Assembly: GCA_038534295.1 (NCBI GenBank)
Contig: JBCAXA010000001.1
Span: 310,001-374,000 of the forward strand
Source: JBCAXA01 sp038534295
GTDB taxonomy: Bacteria; Pseudomonadota; Gammaproteobacteria; Steroidobacterales; Woeseiaceae
Reading direction: 5' to 3'
Length of the DNA stretch: 64,000 nt
Numbering within the stretch: position 1 is the stretch's first letter; every line of letters begins with the position of its first letter. Positions 44,364 through 53,703 of this stretch are shown piece after piece. The notes under the pieces are model-generated. The model was given only the letters and a program-made list of their open reading frames with translations, ran no database searches and was not told where the DNA came from. A program made the translations under genes and the position numbers.

Positions 44364-45133
44364 TGGCTTCGACGGGACCAACGGTGGAACCCAAAGTCGC
44401 GGTGTTCATCGATTTCGAGAACTTGGCGCTTGGCGCCAAAGACACGCCCCAAGGCACCTTCGACATACAGCTGGTGCTGAAGCGACTGCTCGAGAAAGGC
44501 CGGCTGGTCTATAAGCGTGCGTACTCGGATTGGAGTCGCTATCGGCAATACACGCGTGCGTTTCACGAGCACGGTATCGAACTCATCGATATCCCGCAGA
44601 CCAAAATCAGCGGCAAGAATTCAGCCGACATCCGCATGGTCGTAGACGCACTGGATTTGTGCTACGCGAAACAGCACATCGACGTGTTTGCGCTCGTCTC
44701 CGGCGACAGCGACTTCTCACCGCTGGTGTCCAAACTCAAGGAAAACGACAAGCGCGTCGTCGGCTGCGGCATCAAGAGTTCGACGTCTGATTTACTGATT
44801 GCTAACTGCGATGAGTTTATCTACTACGACGATCTTGCTCGCGCCGCGGGACGCAGTAAAAAGACCGCTAAAAAACGCACGTCGCAGAAAGCGGATCGGC
44901 GCGATGAGCTGATGGACTTGATCGCCGAGATCGTCAGCTCACTTGAAAGCGATTACACCCCGCTCTGGGGCTCGCTGGTGAAACAAACGCTGCGTCGCGT
45001 ACATCCAGGCTTCACAGAGTCCTATTACGATTTCAAGTCGTTTTCGGAGCTACTGAAGGAAGCCGAGAAGCGCAAAGTGATTCGTCTCGATTACGATGAA
45101 TCGCGCGGCAACTACAGCGTCACGTCTTACTAG
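44363..45133 (+). CDS. NYN domain protein with C-terminal LOTUS/OST-HTH-like domain
   Basis: The 256-residue protein has an N-terminal NYN (PIN-like) nuclease domain with the acidic residues of the active site: VAVFIDFENLA (about residue 16), KNSADIRMVVDALDL (about 85) and LVSGDSDFSPLV (about 108). A basic linker (KKTAKKRTSQK, about 168-180) leads to a C-terminal winged-helix domain resembling LOTUS/OST-HTH (about 182-256). Such proteins are thought to bind or cut RNA; the target here is unknown. It shares one base with the GDH stop (TAATG), so translation is probably coupled. Confidence 0.88.
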   Translation: MASTGPTVEPKVAVFIDFENLALGAKDTPQGTFDIQLVLKRLLEKGRLVYKRAYSDWSRYRQYTRAFHEHGIELIDIPQTKISGKNSADIRMVVDALDLCYAKQHIDVFALVSGDSDFSPLVSKLKENDKRVVGCGIKSSTSDLLIANCDEFIYYDDLARAAGRSKKTAKKRTSQKADRRDELMDLIAEIVSSLESDYTPLWGSLVKQTLRRVHPGFTESYYDFKSFSELLKEAEKRKVIRLDYDESRGNYSVTSY

Positions 45134-45156
45134 ATCGCCACCATAAAGGAACCGCC

Positions 45157-45897
45157 ATGCCACGTCGCCTCGTGCTCTGTCGTCACGGTCAGAGCGACTG
45201 GAATCTCAAAAATCTATTCACGGGCTGGACCGACGTCGACCTCACCGCGCAAGGCGTGGACGAGGCGCGCAACGCCGGCAAGACGCTGGCGGCGGCCGGC
45301 TACCGCTTCGACGTCGCGTACACGTCGGTATTGAAACGAGCGATTCGGACGCTGTGGCTGGTGCTCGACGAGATGGATCGCATGTGGATTCCCGTGCATC
45401 GTAGCTGGCGACTGAATGAGCGCCATTACGGCGCGCTGCAAGGTCTCAACAAAGCCGAAACCGCCGCCAAGTACGGCGACGAGCAGGTGCATATCTGGCG
45501 CCGGAGCTATGCCACACCGCCGCCGGAACTCGCTGTCGACGACGAGCGGCACCCGGCGCACGACCCACGCTACGCGGGCATTGCCGAGCTGCCGGCCACA
45601 GAATCGTTGGCAACCACGCTCGATCGGGTACTGCCGTACTGGGAATCGGACGTAGCGCCGGCACTGCAAAGCGGTGCCGACGTGTTGATCGCGGCCCACG
45701 GCAACAGCCTGCGCGCGCTCGTAAAAATGCTCGACGGGATCAGCGATGACGACATCACCGGCTTCAACATTCCCACCGGTATCCCGCTCGCCTACGAACT
45801 CGACGATCAGCTGCAGCCGATCAGTCGCGAGTTCCTCGGCGATCCCGATGCCGTCGCCAAAGCGGCTGCAGCGGTCGCCAACCAGGCGCGCGGCTGA
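45157..45897 (+). CDS. gpmA: 2,3-bisphosphoglycerate-dependent phosphoglycerate mutase
   Basis: GpmA interconverts 3- and 2-phosphoglycerate in glycolysis and gluconeogenesis. The 246-residue protein has the phospho-His motif LCRHGQSDWNLKN (His11 or so), RHYGALQGLNKAE, and the second catalytic His in AAHGNSLRALVK. AAAGGA precedes the ATG at good spacing. It overlaps the next gene by 1 base (TGATG). Confidence 0.95.
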   Translation: MPRRLVLCRHGQSDWNLKNLFTGWTDVDLTAQGVDEARNAGKTLAAAGYRFDVAYTSVLKRAIRTLWLVLDEMDRMWIPVHRSWRLNERHYGALQGLNKAETAAKYGDEQVHIWRRSYATPPPELAVDDERHPAHDPRYAGIAELPATESLATTLDRVLPYWESDVAPALQSGADVLIAAHGNSLRALVKMLDGISDDDITGFNIPTGIPLAYELDDQLQPISREFLGDPDAVAKAAAAVANQARG

Positions 45898-46421
45898 TGC
45901 GTTACGCGCTCGGTGACGACCGCCCGATCCTGCACGGCGACGGACATTTCGTAGCGCCGTCGGCCGACCTTATCGGTCGGGTCGAACTGCACGCCGGTGC
46001 CAGCGTTTGGTATCAAGCGGTGTTGCGCGGCGATCAGGATCGCATCGTCATTGGCGCTGGCAGCAACATCCAAGACGCCGCTGTCCTGCACACCGATGCC
46101 GGCATCGAGCTCGTGGTCGGCGAACGCGTCACCATCGGTCACCAGGTCATGCTACACGGCTGCCACGTTGGCGATGAGTCGTTGATCGGTATCGGTGCGA
46201 CGGTGCTCAATGGTGCGCAAATCGGACGCCATTGCATCGTCGGCGCAAACAGCTTGATTACGGAGGGCAAGGTCTTCGAGCCGGGCCGTTTGATACACGG
46301 CGCGCCGGCCAAAGCGGTGCGTGAACTGACCGCCGACGAAATTCAGTTGGTACAGGCCTCGGCCGCTCACTACCAAGCGAACGCGGCCCGCTTCGGCCGC
46401 GACGCCCGAGCGATCGACTAA
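45897..46421 (+). CDS. Gamma-carbonic anhydrase family protein
   Basis: The 174-residue protein is a left-handed beta-helix of hexapeptide repeats with the three zinc His in VLHTD and TIGHQVMLHGC (about residues 67, 83 and 88). Bacterial members such as YrdA and PaaY either hydrate CO2 or act on small thioesters; the activity here is not decided by sequence. It is coupled to gpmA and converges on the MFS gene with a 4-base overlap. Confidence 0.92.
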   Translation: MRYALGDDRPILHGDGHFVAPSADLIGRVELHAGASVWYQAVLRGDQDRIVIGAGSNIQDAAVLHTDAGIELVVGERVTIGHQVMLHGCHVGDESLIGIGATVLNGAQIGRHCIVGANSLITEGKVFEPGRLIHGAPAKAVRELTADEIQLVQASAAHYQANAARFGRDARAID

Positions 46422-47734
46422 GGATCGCGCCGCGCGAGACGCCGGCCGAGTAGCGCAAAACCAATCGTACCGGACAACGTCAGCACGAACGGAAATGCCA
46501 GCGCCGCTGCGCCGAGCTTGACGTCGATACCGACCAACCACTGATAAACGGCCACGCCGGCGAGCGGCGCGAGTATGCCGCGCAGGCCGGTCAACGACAC
46601 GTGCACGGCCATGTAGTCGGTGGCCCTACCGTCGCTAGCAAATGCGTTGTGGCCGAGATGCCAGCCGATATTGCCGGCCGACGACCCGGTGCCCGACAGT
46701 GCCGCACCGAGCGCAAGAATCCACACGTTGCCGACCACGATTCCCACCGCAATCGTGACGGTCGCCGACAAAAAGAAGCCGCCTTGGATCACCCGAAAAC
46801 GGGCGATGTTGTAGCGCGTGAACAATGCTGCCCAGATCGGAATGGTCAGCGGCAAGGCAAGCATCGGAATCGTCGCGGTAACCAACATCTGCGCGAATCG
46901 CGACAGCTCGATTTGCTCGGCGACAAGCAACACATTGATGGCTATTACGCTCAAGTTGCCGCTGCCGAACAAGAACATGATCTGCATGTAGCGTCGGTAG
47001 TTGCCATCGGACCGCAGCAACGCAATCGCGCCCGCCAAACCAGACCGCTGGGTGCGGCGCTCCACCTGCTCGGCCTCGAGCAACTGGCGATGTCGGCGAA
47101 CACGGACCGACCGGTAGACGAGGCCCGCCAATATCAGCGCAAAACCAGCCGCCGGATAGAAATAGCGAAACGCCTCGGTAGAATCGTCGAGCGCAAAGCC
47201 AGCGGCGGCGCTGGCGGCTGCCATGCTCGCCGCACCGATGACGGATACCTTACCCATGAAGCTTGCGCGGCTCTCGTCTGGATTGTTGGCGCGCCACACC
47301 GCAGAACGCAGCGTCAGGGCGCCGGTCCAGAAGACCCGCGACAAAAACAACGCAACGATGAACGCGATGAGGCCTAGACCGTTCAACGGGACCGACGCCG
47401 CAAACACCGGGCCCGCTGCAGCCGCAACGAGCAACCAACCGATCGTCCGGGCCTTTGCACGACCGGCACCGAAGTCGGCCCAATAGAAGCTCATCAAATT
47501 GGCCATGGCGGGAGCCGCGGCTGCAAAGGCGACGCCGGCGTTGAGCCATTGGTTGTCGACGGAACCGGCGAACGCGTTTTTGACCACGACGCCGGTAAAG
47601 CCGCCTTCGGTCATTGCAACCGCGACGCTCGCGAGCGCCCAGGTCGAAAGTTCGCGCGGCGACTGCGCGCGCGACACGCGCGACAGGCCGGCGCCGCGCA
47701 GCCAGTCGGCGTAAATCCGAGCGATACCGGTCAT
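46418..47734 (-). CDS. MFS transporter
   Basis: The 438-residue protein has about 12 hydrophobic helices with a basic central loop (about residues 208-230, RSVRVRRHRQLLEAEQVERR). The N-terminal half has the loop with RVSRAQSPRE before the first helix. The substrate is unknown. Its ATG overlaps the tesB stop as ATGA, so it is translated with tesB; this might suggest export of an acid, but there is no direct evidence. Confidence 0.82.
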   Translation of the reverse strand: MTGIARIYADWLRGAGLSRVSRAQSPRELSTWALASVAVAMTEGGFTGVVVKNAFAGSVDNQWLNAGVAFAAAAPAMANLMSFYWADFGAGRAKARTIGWLLVAAAAGPVFAASVPLNGLGLIAFIVALFLSRVFWTGALTLRSAVWRANNPDESRASFMGKVSVIGAASMAAASAAAGFALDDSTEAFRYFYPAAGFALILAGLVYRSVRVRRHRQLLEAEQVERRTQRSGLAGAIALLRSDGNYRRYMQIMFLFGSGNLSVIAINVLLVAEQIELSRFAQMLVTATIPMLALPLTIPIWAALFTRYNIARFRVIQGGFFLSATVTIAVGIVVGNVWILALGAALSGTGSSAGNIGWHLGHNAFASDGRATDYMAVHVSLTGLRGILAPLAGVAVYQWLVGIDVKLGAAALAFPFVLTLSGTIGFALLGRRLARRDP

Positions 47735-48630
47735 CGCTGTTGGGTGAAATCGGTGCTGCCGCCGGTGCGGGCCTCATCCCATAGACGAATTAGGCCTTCC
47801 TGGGCGCTGGAGGCGACGAGCACACCATCGGCGTCAAAGATGCGGCTTCGTGCAAGCCCGCGCGCACCGGACGTATTCGGGCTATCAAAATCACACAGTA
47901 GCCAACGATCAACGCGCATTTGGCGATGAAACCACAGCGCGTGGTCGAGACTGGCCATCTGTACCTTGCCCTGCGCGAACGGCAGACCGTGCGGCAACGT
48001 CGCCGTGCCGAGCAACTCGTAATCCGACAGGTAAGCAAGCAGCGAGCGATGCAGATTATCGTCGTCCGGCAGCTCGCCGCGGACGCGCATCCAGGTTTGC
48101 TTGGCGGGCGCCAGCGCTTTGTTGCTGAGATAGTGCTCCGGGTGCACCGGCCGAAACTCGAGTGGCTCTTGCATACGCAAAAATCGCCGCATCTTCTCGG
48201 GAATCACGGCACTGACCCGCTCGCTGATCTCGAGACTCGACAACAGCGCGTCGGGCGGCGGTACGTTCGGCATGTCGCTTTGGTGCTCGAGGCCTGCCTC
48301 TGGCACCTGGAACGACGCTGCCATGTTGAAAATCGGTCGACCGTGCTGGATAGCAACCACGCGACGGACCGAGAAACTGCGCCCATCGCGCTGATGATCG
48401 ACCTCGTAAACAATCGGCGCGTCGATGTCACCGCGACGCAAAAAATAGGCGTGCATCGAATGCGCATCGCGACCGGTCACGGTTTGCTGTGCCGCTGACA
48501 GCGCCTGGCCGAGCACTTGCCCGCCAAACACCTGGGCGCTGCCGATGTCGCGACTTTGCCCGCGGAAAATATTGACCTCGAGGCGCTCGAGGGTCAGCAG
48601 GTCTAGCAGTTCGTTTACGGAGGAAGACAT
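47731..48630 (-). CDS. tesB: Acyl-CoA thioesterase II
   Basis: TesB hydrolyses acyl-CoA to free acids. The 299-residue protein is a double hotdog fold with QVFGGQVLGQALSAAQQTV near the N-terminus, HSMHAYFLRRGD, and the catalytic Asp in MASLDHALWFHR (about residue 214) plus the later SSAQEGLIRL that supplies Gln/Thr. It heads a two-gene operon with the MFS transporter and starts about 100 bases from a divergent gene. Confidence 0.94.
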   Translation of the reverse strand: MSSSVNELLDLLTLERLEVNIFRGQSRDIGSAQVFGGQVLGQALSAAQQTVTGRDAHSMHAYFLRRGDIDAPIVYEVDHQRDGRSFSVRRVVAIQHGRPIFNMAASFQVPEAGLEHQSDMPNVPPPDALLSSLEISERVSAVIPEKMRRFLRMQEPLEFRPVHPEHYLSNKALAPAKQTWMRVRGELPDDDNLHRSLLAYLSDYELLGTATLPHGLPFAQGKVQMASLDHALWFHRQMRVDRWLLCDFDSPNTSGARGLARSRIFDADGVLVASSAQEGLIRLWDEARTGGSTDFTQQR

Positions 48631-48730
48631 CGACAGACGGTCTAGGCGGGCGGCGTTAGTCTAGCACCGCACCGGCAGCATGCGTCGGCTTGCGCTATGC
48701 TGTGTGGGATCGACCGAGGGGAGTACGCCC

Positions 48731-49492
48731 GTGACCGACACGGATCCACGTCCGTGGTGGCGCCGCCTGAACACCAGTGCCGGCGCGCTGACAGTTTTGA
48801 CTTTGCTCGCGCTCGTAATTGCGGGACCGGGACATCGTTTTGGGTTGCTGGATTTCACGCTTGCCGTGCAACTGAGTCTGGGCACCGCTCTACTCGCGGC
48901 GCTCGGGCTCATTGCCGCCATCGGCGCTTTGCTCGCTGGCCGTATCGGTCAGCCGAAACGCCTGGGTCTAGGTAGCGTTGTCGCGCTGGTCGTTTGTGGC
49001 GCGTTGCTGGTGCAATTCGGCGTTTGGGCACAGCGCGCCACCTCGGTACCCAGCATTCACGACATCACCACCGATACCGAAGATCCGCCCGCGTTTGTGG
49101 CCATTGCGCCGCTTCGTGCGGACGCGCCGAACCCGGTCGACTATGCGGGCGAGAGCGTCGCCGAGCAGCAGCGCAGTGCCTATCCGGACCTCGCGACGCT
49201 GGAGCTCGATCAGGTACCGGGCGACGTACTCGCGACTGTGGAGAGCTATGCCGCCGAACAGGGTTGGGAAATCGTCGAATCAAACCTTGATGAGGGCCGA
49301 TTGGAGGCGACCTCGACGACGTTCTGGTTCGGCTACAAAGACGACATCGTTGTCCGCGCCCGCTGGTCCGGCAGCGGGACATCCCTCGACGTGCGCTCCA
49401 AGTCCCGCGTCGGCCGCAGTGACCTCGGCACCAACGCCGAGCGCATTCGCGGTTTGCTCGCGGTGTTGAAGCCGCCGACAAACGAGTCCTGA
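48731..49492 (+). CDS. DUF1499 family membrane protein
   Basis: The 253-residue protein has three N-terminal hydrophobic segments (about residues 18-40, 48-70 and 78-100) and a C-terminal soluble domain with the DUF1499 pattern YPDLATLELDQVP, then FWFGYKDDIVVRAR, then GTSLDVRSKSRVGRSDLGTNAERI. Its function is unknown. I start at the GTG at 48731, preceded by GGGGAG; the frame upstream to 48680 is less likely. A -10-like TATGCT lies at 48696-48701. Confidence 0.82.
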   Translation: MTDTDPRPWWRRLNTSAGALTVLTLLALVIAGPGHRFGLLDFTLAVQLSLGTALLAALGLIAAIGALLAGRIGQPKRLGLGSVVALVVCGALLVQFGVWAQRATSVPSIHDITTDTEDPPAFVAIAPLRADAPNPVDYAGESVAEQQRSAYPDLATLELDQVPGDVLATVESYAAEQGWEIVESNLDEGRLEATSTTFWFGYKDDIVVRARWSGSGTSLDVRSKSRVGRSDLGTNAERIRGLLAVLKPPTNES

Positions 49493-49507
49493 CCCTGGTG
49501 TAGCGTT

Positions 49508-49954
49508 GTGTTTCGTCCTCGCCTTACCGGTATCTGGGTGTCGGCCGAGCCGAAACCGAGCGTTGCAAGGGAGGATTTCGACGCGTCGTGCTACCTCGCC
49601 GCGCAAATTGTGGGTGGTTGTGTTGACGGCGTGTTTGAGCAGCGCCCGACCGATAGCTTCTTTCGGGTGCGGATTACGGCGTCAGGCGAGACGCGTGACG
49701 TGCTTTGCAACACGCGCCTACCAATCGTCGCGTTCGCCGAACCGCTCACCGATGGCAGACCGCCCGTGTTTGTATCGAGCGCCGAGCTGCAGTCGGCATT
49801 TGCAGCGATGGGCTACGTGATCTACCGCGCCGACAATCCCGCTCGACCGTTGACGGCCGCCGATCGCGAGACCCTAGAACGCTGGCAAGTAGCCACGCAT
49901 CGCTTTCGCGGTGCCGCGAGCAGCGTCGAGTCGTTGATCCGTTGGTGGGACTGA
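49508..49954 (+). CDS. Hypothetical protein, 148 residues
   Basis: I do not recognise this protein. It starts with GTG 15 bases after the DUF1499 stop, has no signal peptide or membrane segment, and contains four Cys (two in SCYLAAQIVGGC, one in VLCNTR). The middle part suggests a small beta-rich fold, with a C-terminal helical part ending SVESLIRWWD. Its place directly after the DUF1499 gene suggests cotranscription. It converges on the SDR gene. Confidence 0.6.
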   Translation: MFRPRLTGIWVSAEPKPSVAREDFDASCYLAAQIVGGCVDGVFEQRPTDSFFRVRITASGETRDVLCNTRLPIVAFAEPLTDGRPPVFVSSAELQSAFAAMGYVIYRADNPARPLTAADRETLERWQVATHRFRGAASSVESLIRWWD

Positions 49955-49976
49955 CGGGGCAGTCCGATCGTCGGTG

Positions 49977-50732
49977 TTACGCGGACTGCGCACCGCCGCC
50001 GTCAACGACCAATCCCTGACCGCTGACGAATACGGCATCGTCCGACGCGAGAAACAGCGCAACCCGCGCGACATCCAACGGTTCACCCAAACGCCGTGCC
50101 GCCGACTTTTGAATCCAGTAGTCGCGGTAGTCTTTGTTGCGGCGAAAATGCTCGCGCGTCATGTCGGTCATGATGGCGCCCGGCAGCAGGCAATTGGCCG
50201 TTATTCCGTAGACGCCCCATTCGCTCGCGATGGATTTGGTCATGCCGTACAGCGCGTGTTTGGACGCGGCATACGCCGCGCGACCGGACGCGCCGAGCTC
50301 CGATAGGACCGACCCCACGTTGATGACCCGCCCGGCTGGGCTTTTCTTGAGGTACGGCAGTGACTCCCGACACAGCCGAAAGGCGGCCGTGACATTGGTT
50401 GCCAGCACCTCGTCCCAATCGGCGTCAGCGGTTTCATCGGTGTCGTGACGCAGGCAAATACCGGCATTGTTCACCAAGATGTCCAAGCCACCGAGCGTTG
50501 CGTCGACCGCCTCGAAAATCTTCTGGGGCGCATCGGCGTCGGTCACGTCGCACTCGAAGCCGGTCAGATTCGCAACGTGTTCGAAGCGCTGCACGACACC
50601 ACTATCGGGCAGATCTACCGCCAGCACGCTGGCGTGCTGTTGGGCAAACACTCGGGCAATGGCATCACCGATACCGGCATTGGCGCCGGTAACAATGGCT
50701 TTCAGACCCAGCAGTCGGTCAGTATCGGGCAT
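49977..50732 (-). CDS. Short-chain dehydrogenase/reductase
   Basis: The 251-residue Rossmann oxidoreductase has TGANAGIGDAIA (cofactor-binding glycines, about residues 15-26), LVNNAG (about 85), the catalytic Ser (VGSVLSELG) and YAASK (Tyr and Lys, about 155-159), and the C-terminal VDGGGAQSA. An Asp after the second strand (AVDLPDS) favours NAD over NADP. The substrate is unknown. It is the last gene of an operon with a small membrane protein and an acyl-CoA ligase, so a hydroxyacyl-CoA or related alcohol is plausible. Confidence 0.9.
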   Translation of the reverse strand: MPDTDRLLGLKAIVTGANAGIGDAIARVFAQQHASVLAVDLPDSGVVQRFEHVANLTGFECDVTDADAPQKIFEAVDATLGGLDILVNNAGICLRHDTDETADADWDEVLATNVTAAFRLCRESLPYLKKSPAGRVINVGSVLSELGASGRAAYAASKHALYGMTKSIASEWGVYGITANCLLPGAIMTDMTREHFRRNKDYRDYWIQKSAARRLGEPLDVARVALFLASDDAVFVSGQGLVVDGGGAQSA

Positions 50733-50747
50733 ACGGGGTTGCGTCTC

Positions 50748-50984
50748 TTACTTACGTTGCGGATTTTTTTTGTGCGCGGCTTCGAGCTCTGCAGCCAGTC
50801 GACGAAAACTTCGAAATCCCGCCATGAAAACGGCGACACCGATCATCGCGATCCATAGAGTCTCGTTCTGCCCGGCACCGGGGCCACGAACATAATCCCA
50901 GCCCGCCAGCAGCGCAAGCAATGCCCCGAGAAACATCGTCGTGTTGGCGGTGTACCGCACGACCACGGCGGTAATCGGGTGCAT
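50748..50984 (-). CDS. Small membrane protein, 78 residues
   Basis: This small protein has two predicted membrane helices (about residues 11-30 and 41-58) and a basic C-terminal tail (AAHKKNPQRK). It lies between the acyl-CoA ligase (8 bases upstream) and the SDR gene (15 bases downstream) on the same strand, so it is likely cotranscribed. I recognise no family. It could anchor or assist the operon's enzymes. Confidence 0.65.
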   Translation of the reverse strand: MHPITAVVVRYTANTTMFLGALLALLAGWDYVRGPGAGQNETLWIAMIGVAVFMAGFRSFRRLAAELEAAHKKNPQRK

Positions 50985-50992
50985 GCGGTGAA

Positions 50993-52627
50993 TCAGGCCG
51001 TTGGCAGCACGTAGTCAGCGAACTGTTTGCGCAACTCCGTCTTCAGAATCTTACCGGTCGCGGTGTGCGGAATTTCATCGACGAAAACGACGTCATCCGG
51101 CAGCCACCATTTTGCGACCTTGCCGTCGAGAAAACCGAGAATGTCGGTCTTGCTCGGTGCATCGCCGCCATCGGTCACGACGATGAGCAGCGGACGCTCC
51201 GTCCACTTCGGATGGCTCACTCCGATAACGGCTGCCTCGGCGACGCCCGGATGGCCCACCGCCGCATTCTCGAGATCGATCGAGCTGATCCATTCACCGC
51301 CGGACTTGATCACGTCTTTGGTGCGATCGGTGATCGCCATGTAACCGTCCGGATCAATCGTTGCAACGTCACCTGTGTCGAACCACCCGGCATCCTCGTG
51401 CGCCTCGCTGACGCCGTCGATGCCGAAATACGCCGAACACACCCATGGACCGCGAACCCGCAACGCACCGGACGAGCTGCCGTCCCAGGGCTGCTCATTG
51501 CCAGCGTCATCAACGATCTTCATCTCAACGCCGAACACCGCGCGACCGGCCTTGGTTCGCAGCTCGAGCATCTCGTCTGGACTTAGACCGTCGAATTTCG
51601 GCAACACTTTGTTGACACTGCCGATCGGGCTGGTTTCGGTCATGCCCCAACCCTGCTGCACGTCGATGCCGTGTCGATCGCGAAACTCGGCGATCACCGC
51701 CGCGGGCACGGCGGCGCCACCGACGAGCGTTCGTTGCAACGTACTGAAGGTCTTGTTGTTGTTGCGCACGTAGGCGAGCAGCGCGAGCCAAACGGTCGGC
51801 ACGCCGGCCGACATCGTCACATCCTCGTCCTCCATGAGCCGCCACAGCGCCTCACCGTCGCCCATTTTCGGTCCGGGATAGACGATCTTGGCGCCCACCA
51901 TCGGCGCCGAATAGGGGATTCCCCACGCGTTGACGTGAAACATCGGTACGACGGGAAGCACCGTGTCGCGCGGCGACAAAGGCAACACCGCATCGGAATT
52001 GCCCACCATAGCGTGCAGCAACGTGGACCGATGCGAGTACAAAACGCCTTTCGGATTGCCCGTCGTGCCGGATGTGTAACAAAGCGCCGAGGCACTTCGC
52101 TCATCGAACTCCGGCCATGCGAATTCGGGGTCACCGTCGGCGATGAACGTCTCGTAGCTAACGACGTCGGCCAGCGACGTCTCCGGCATATTGGCCTCGT
52201 CGGTAAACACCACAACCGTCTCGAGGCTCGGCAGCTTGTCCTTCAGCTTTTCAATCAGCGGCAGGAACATCGGATCGGTGAACAGCAACTTGTCGTCCGC
52301 GTGATTGACGATATAGACGAGCTGCTCCGGGAACAGGCGCGGATTGATCGTGTGGCAGACGAGACCCACACCGGAAATCCCGTAATAGCACTCCATGTGT
52401 CGGTAGTCGTTCCATGCGATGGTCGCAATTCGCGTCGCCGGGTCATAGCCCCGCTGCGTCAGCACATCGCCGAGCTGACGAGCGCGCCGAAAGCAGTCAC
52501 GGTAGGTATAGCGATGCAGCGGATTGTCGGCGGTCACCGATACGATTTCGGTGCTGCCGTAGTAGCGCTCTGCGAATTCGCCGATGGCCGCGATCGCGAG
52601 CGGCCTATCCATCATCAAACCTTGCAT
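50993..52627 (-). CDS. Long-chain fatty acid-CoA ligase (AMP-binding enzyme)
   Basis: The 544-residue ANL enzyme activates a carboxylic acid with ATP and CoA. It has the P-loop-like YTSGTTGNPKGVLYSH (about residue 185), GWGMTETSP (about 333), the FDTGDVATIDPDGYM region (about 418-432), and the C-terminal catalytic Lys in TATGKILKTELRK. The sequence resembles medium/long-chain FadD-like ligases such as AlkK. It leads an operon with the small membrane protein and the SDR. Confidence 0.93.
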   Translation of the reverse strand: MQGLMMDRPLAIAAIGEFAERYYGSTEIVSVTADNPLHRYTYRDCFRRARQLGDVLTQRGYDPATRIATIAWNDYRHMECYYGISGVGLVCHTINPRLFPEQLVYIVNHADDKLLFTDPMFLPLIEKLKDKLPSLETVVVFTDEANMPETSLADVVSYETFIADGDPEFAWPEFDERSASALCYTSGTTGNPKGVLYSHRSTLLHAMVGNSDAVLPLSPRDTVLPVVPMFHVNAWGIPYSAPMVGAKIVYPGPKMGDGEALWRLMEDEDVTMSAGVPTVWLALLAYVRNNNKTFSTLQRTLVGGAAVPAAVIAEFRDRHGIDVQQGWGMTETSPIGSVNKVLPKFDGLSPDEMLELRTKAGRAVFGVEMKIVDDAGNEQPWDGSSSGALRVRGPWVCSAYFGIDGVSEAHEDAGWFDTGDVATIDPDGYMAITDRTKDVIKSGGEWISSIDLENAAVGHPGVAEAAVIGVSHPKWTERPLLIVVTDGGDAPSKTDILGFLDGKVAKWWLPDDVVFVDEIPHTATGKILKTELRKQFADYVLPTA

Positions 52628-52749
52628 CGCTCCCCCCTGGTGCTGTGCGACGTCGTGCTCAAGCTAATGTAGCAGATGGCGTTCGCCAGTTGCGGCCGGC
52701 GTAGCGCGAGTTGTACTTTGGCGCGGGGACGGCACGGGTGACGGACACC

Positions 52750-53703
52750 ATGACAGACAAAATGCGGGTCGCGCTGGCGCAGATCGCACCAGTTTGGCTG
52801 GATCGCAATGCAACAATTGCCAAGGTCTGTGACCGGGTGACCGAAGCAGCTGCTGCCGGCGCCCAATTGGTGGCGTTCGGCGAAGCGTTGGTCCCTGGTT
52901 ATCCGTTCTGGCTCGAGCTTACCGGCGGTGCCGAGTTTGACTCGGCAACGCAAAAGCGTTGGTTTGCTCACTACTCGAACGAAGCCGTGCATTTGCCCAG
53001 CGGTCATCTCGAGCCTGTGATAGCCACCGCAAATGCCCACCAGATCGCCGTGTATCTCGGCGTGATTGAACGTGCCGCCGATCGCAGCGGCCACTCGCTG
53101 TACGCGTCGCTGCTGTACATCGGCCCGGACGGCACGATCGGGTCGTGCCATCGCAAGCTAATGCCGACGTATGAGGAACGTCTGGTTTGGTCGGTTGGCG
53201 ACGGCCACGGTCTGCGCACGCATCGCTTGGGCGCCTTCACCGTTGGCGGCTTAAACTGCTGGGAGAACTGGATGCCGCTCGCGCGGGCCGCGCTGTACGG
53301 CCAGGGCGAGGATTTACACGTTGCCGTGTGGCCGGGCAGCCAGCGCAATACAGCTGACATAACGCGTTTTATCGCGCGCGAATCGCGATCCTACGTGCTC
53401 TCGGTGTCGGGCTTAATGCGCCCGACCGACGTTGCCGCCAACGTGCCCGATCGCGACGCGTTGCTCGAAAAGCTGCCGGCCTGGGCTGCGGACGGAGGTA
53501 CGGCGATTGCGCGCCCGAACGGCGATTGGCTGGTCGAACCGGTGACCTGCGAAGAGCGCGTCGTGGTTGCCGAGATCGACCACGCCGAGGTCCGTCGCGA
53601 ACGCCAGAATTTCGATCCGGCGGGGCACTATTCGCGACCGGACGTGACGGCCCTCGAGGTCAATCGTCAGCGCCAGCGCACGGTGACCTTTGCCGATGAC
53701 TGA
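52750..53703 (+). CDS. Nitrilase
   Basis: Nitrilases convert nitriles to carboxylic acid and ammonia. The 317-residue protein has the catalytic triad Glu45 (FGEALVPGYPFW), Lys136 (HRKLMPTYEER) and Cys170 (GLNCWENWMPLAR). The CWENWMPLAR context is that of true nitrilases rather than amidases or carbamoylases. I start at the ATG at 52750; the frame begins upstream at 52711, and a GTG at 52738 is also possible. It is divergent from the acyl-CoA ligase operon and overlaps the next gene by 8 bases. Confidence 0.92.
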   Translation: MTDKMRVALAQIAPVWLDRNATIAKVCDRVTEAAAAGAQLVAFGEALVPGYPFWLELTGGAEFDSATQKRWFAHYSNEAVHLPSGHLEPVIATANAHQIAVYLGVIERAADRSGHSLYASLLYIGPDGTIGSCHRKLMPTYEERLVWSVGDGHGLRTHRLGAFTVGGLNCWENWMPLARAALYGQGEDLHVAVWPGSQRNTADITRFIARESRSYVLSVSGLMRPTDVAANVPDRDALLEKLPAWAADGGTAIARPNGDWLVEPVTCEERVVVAEIDHAEVRRERQNFDPAGHYSRPDVTALEVNRQRQRTVTFADD

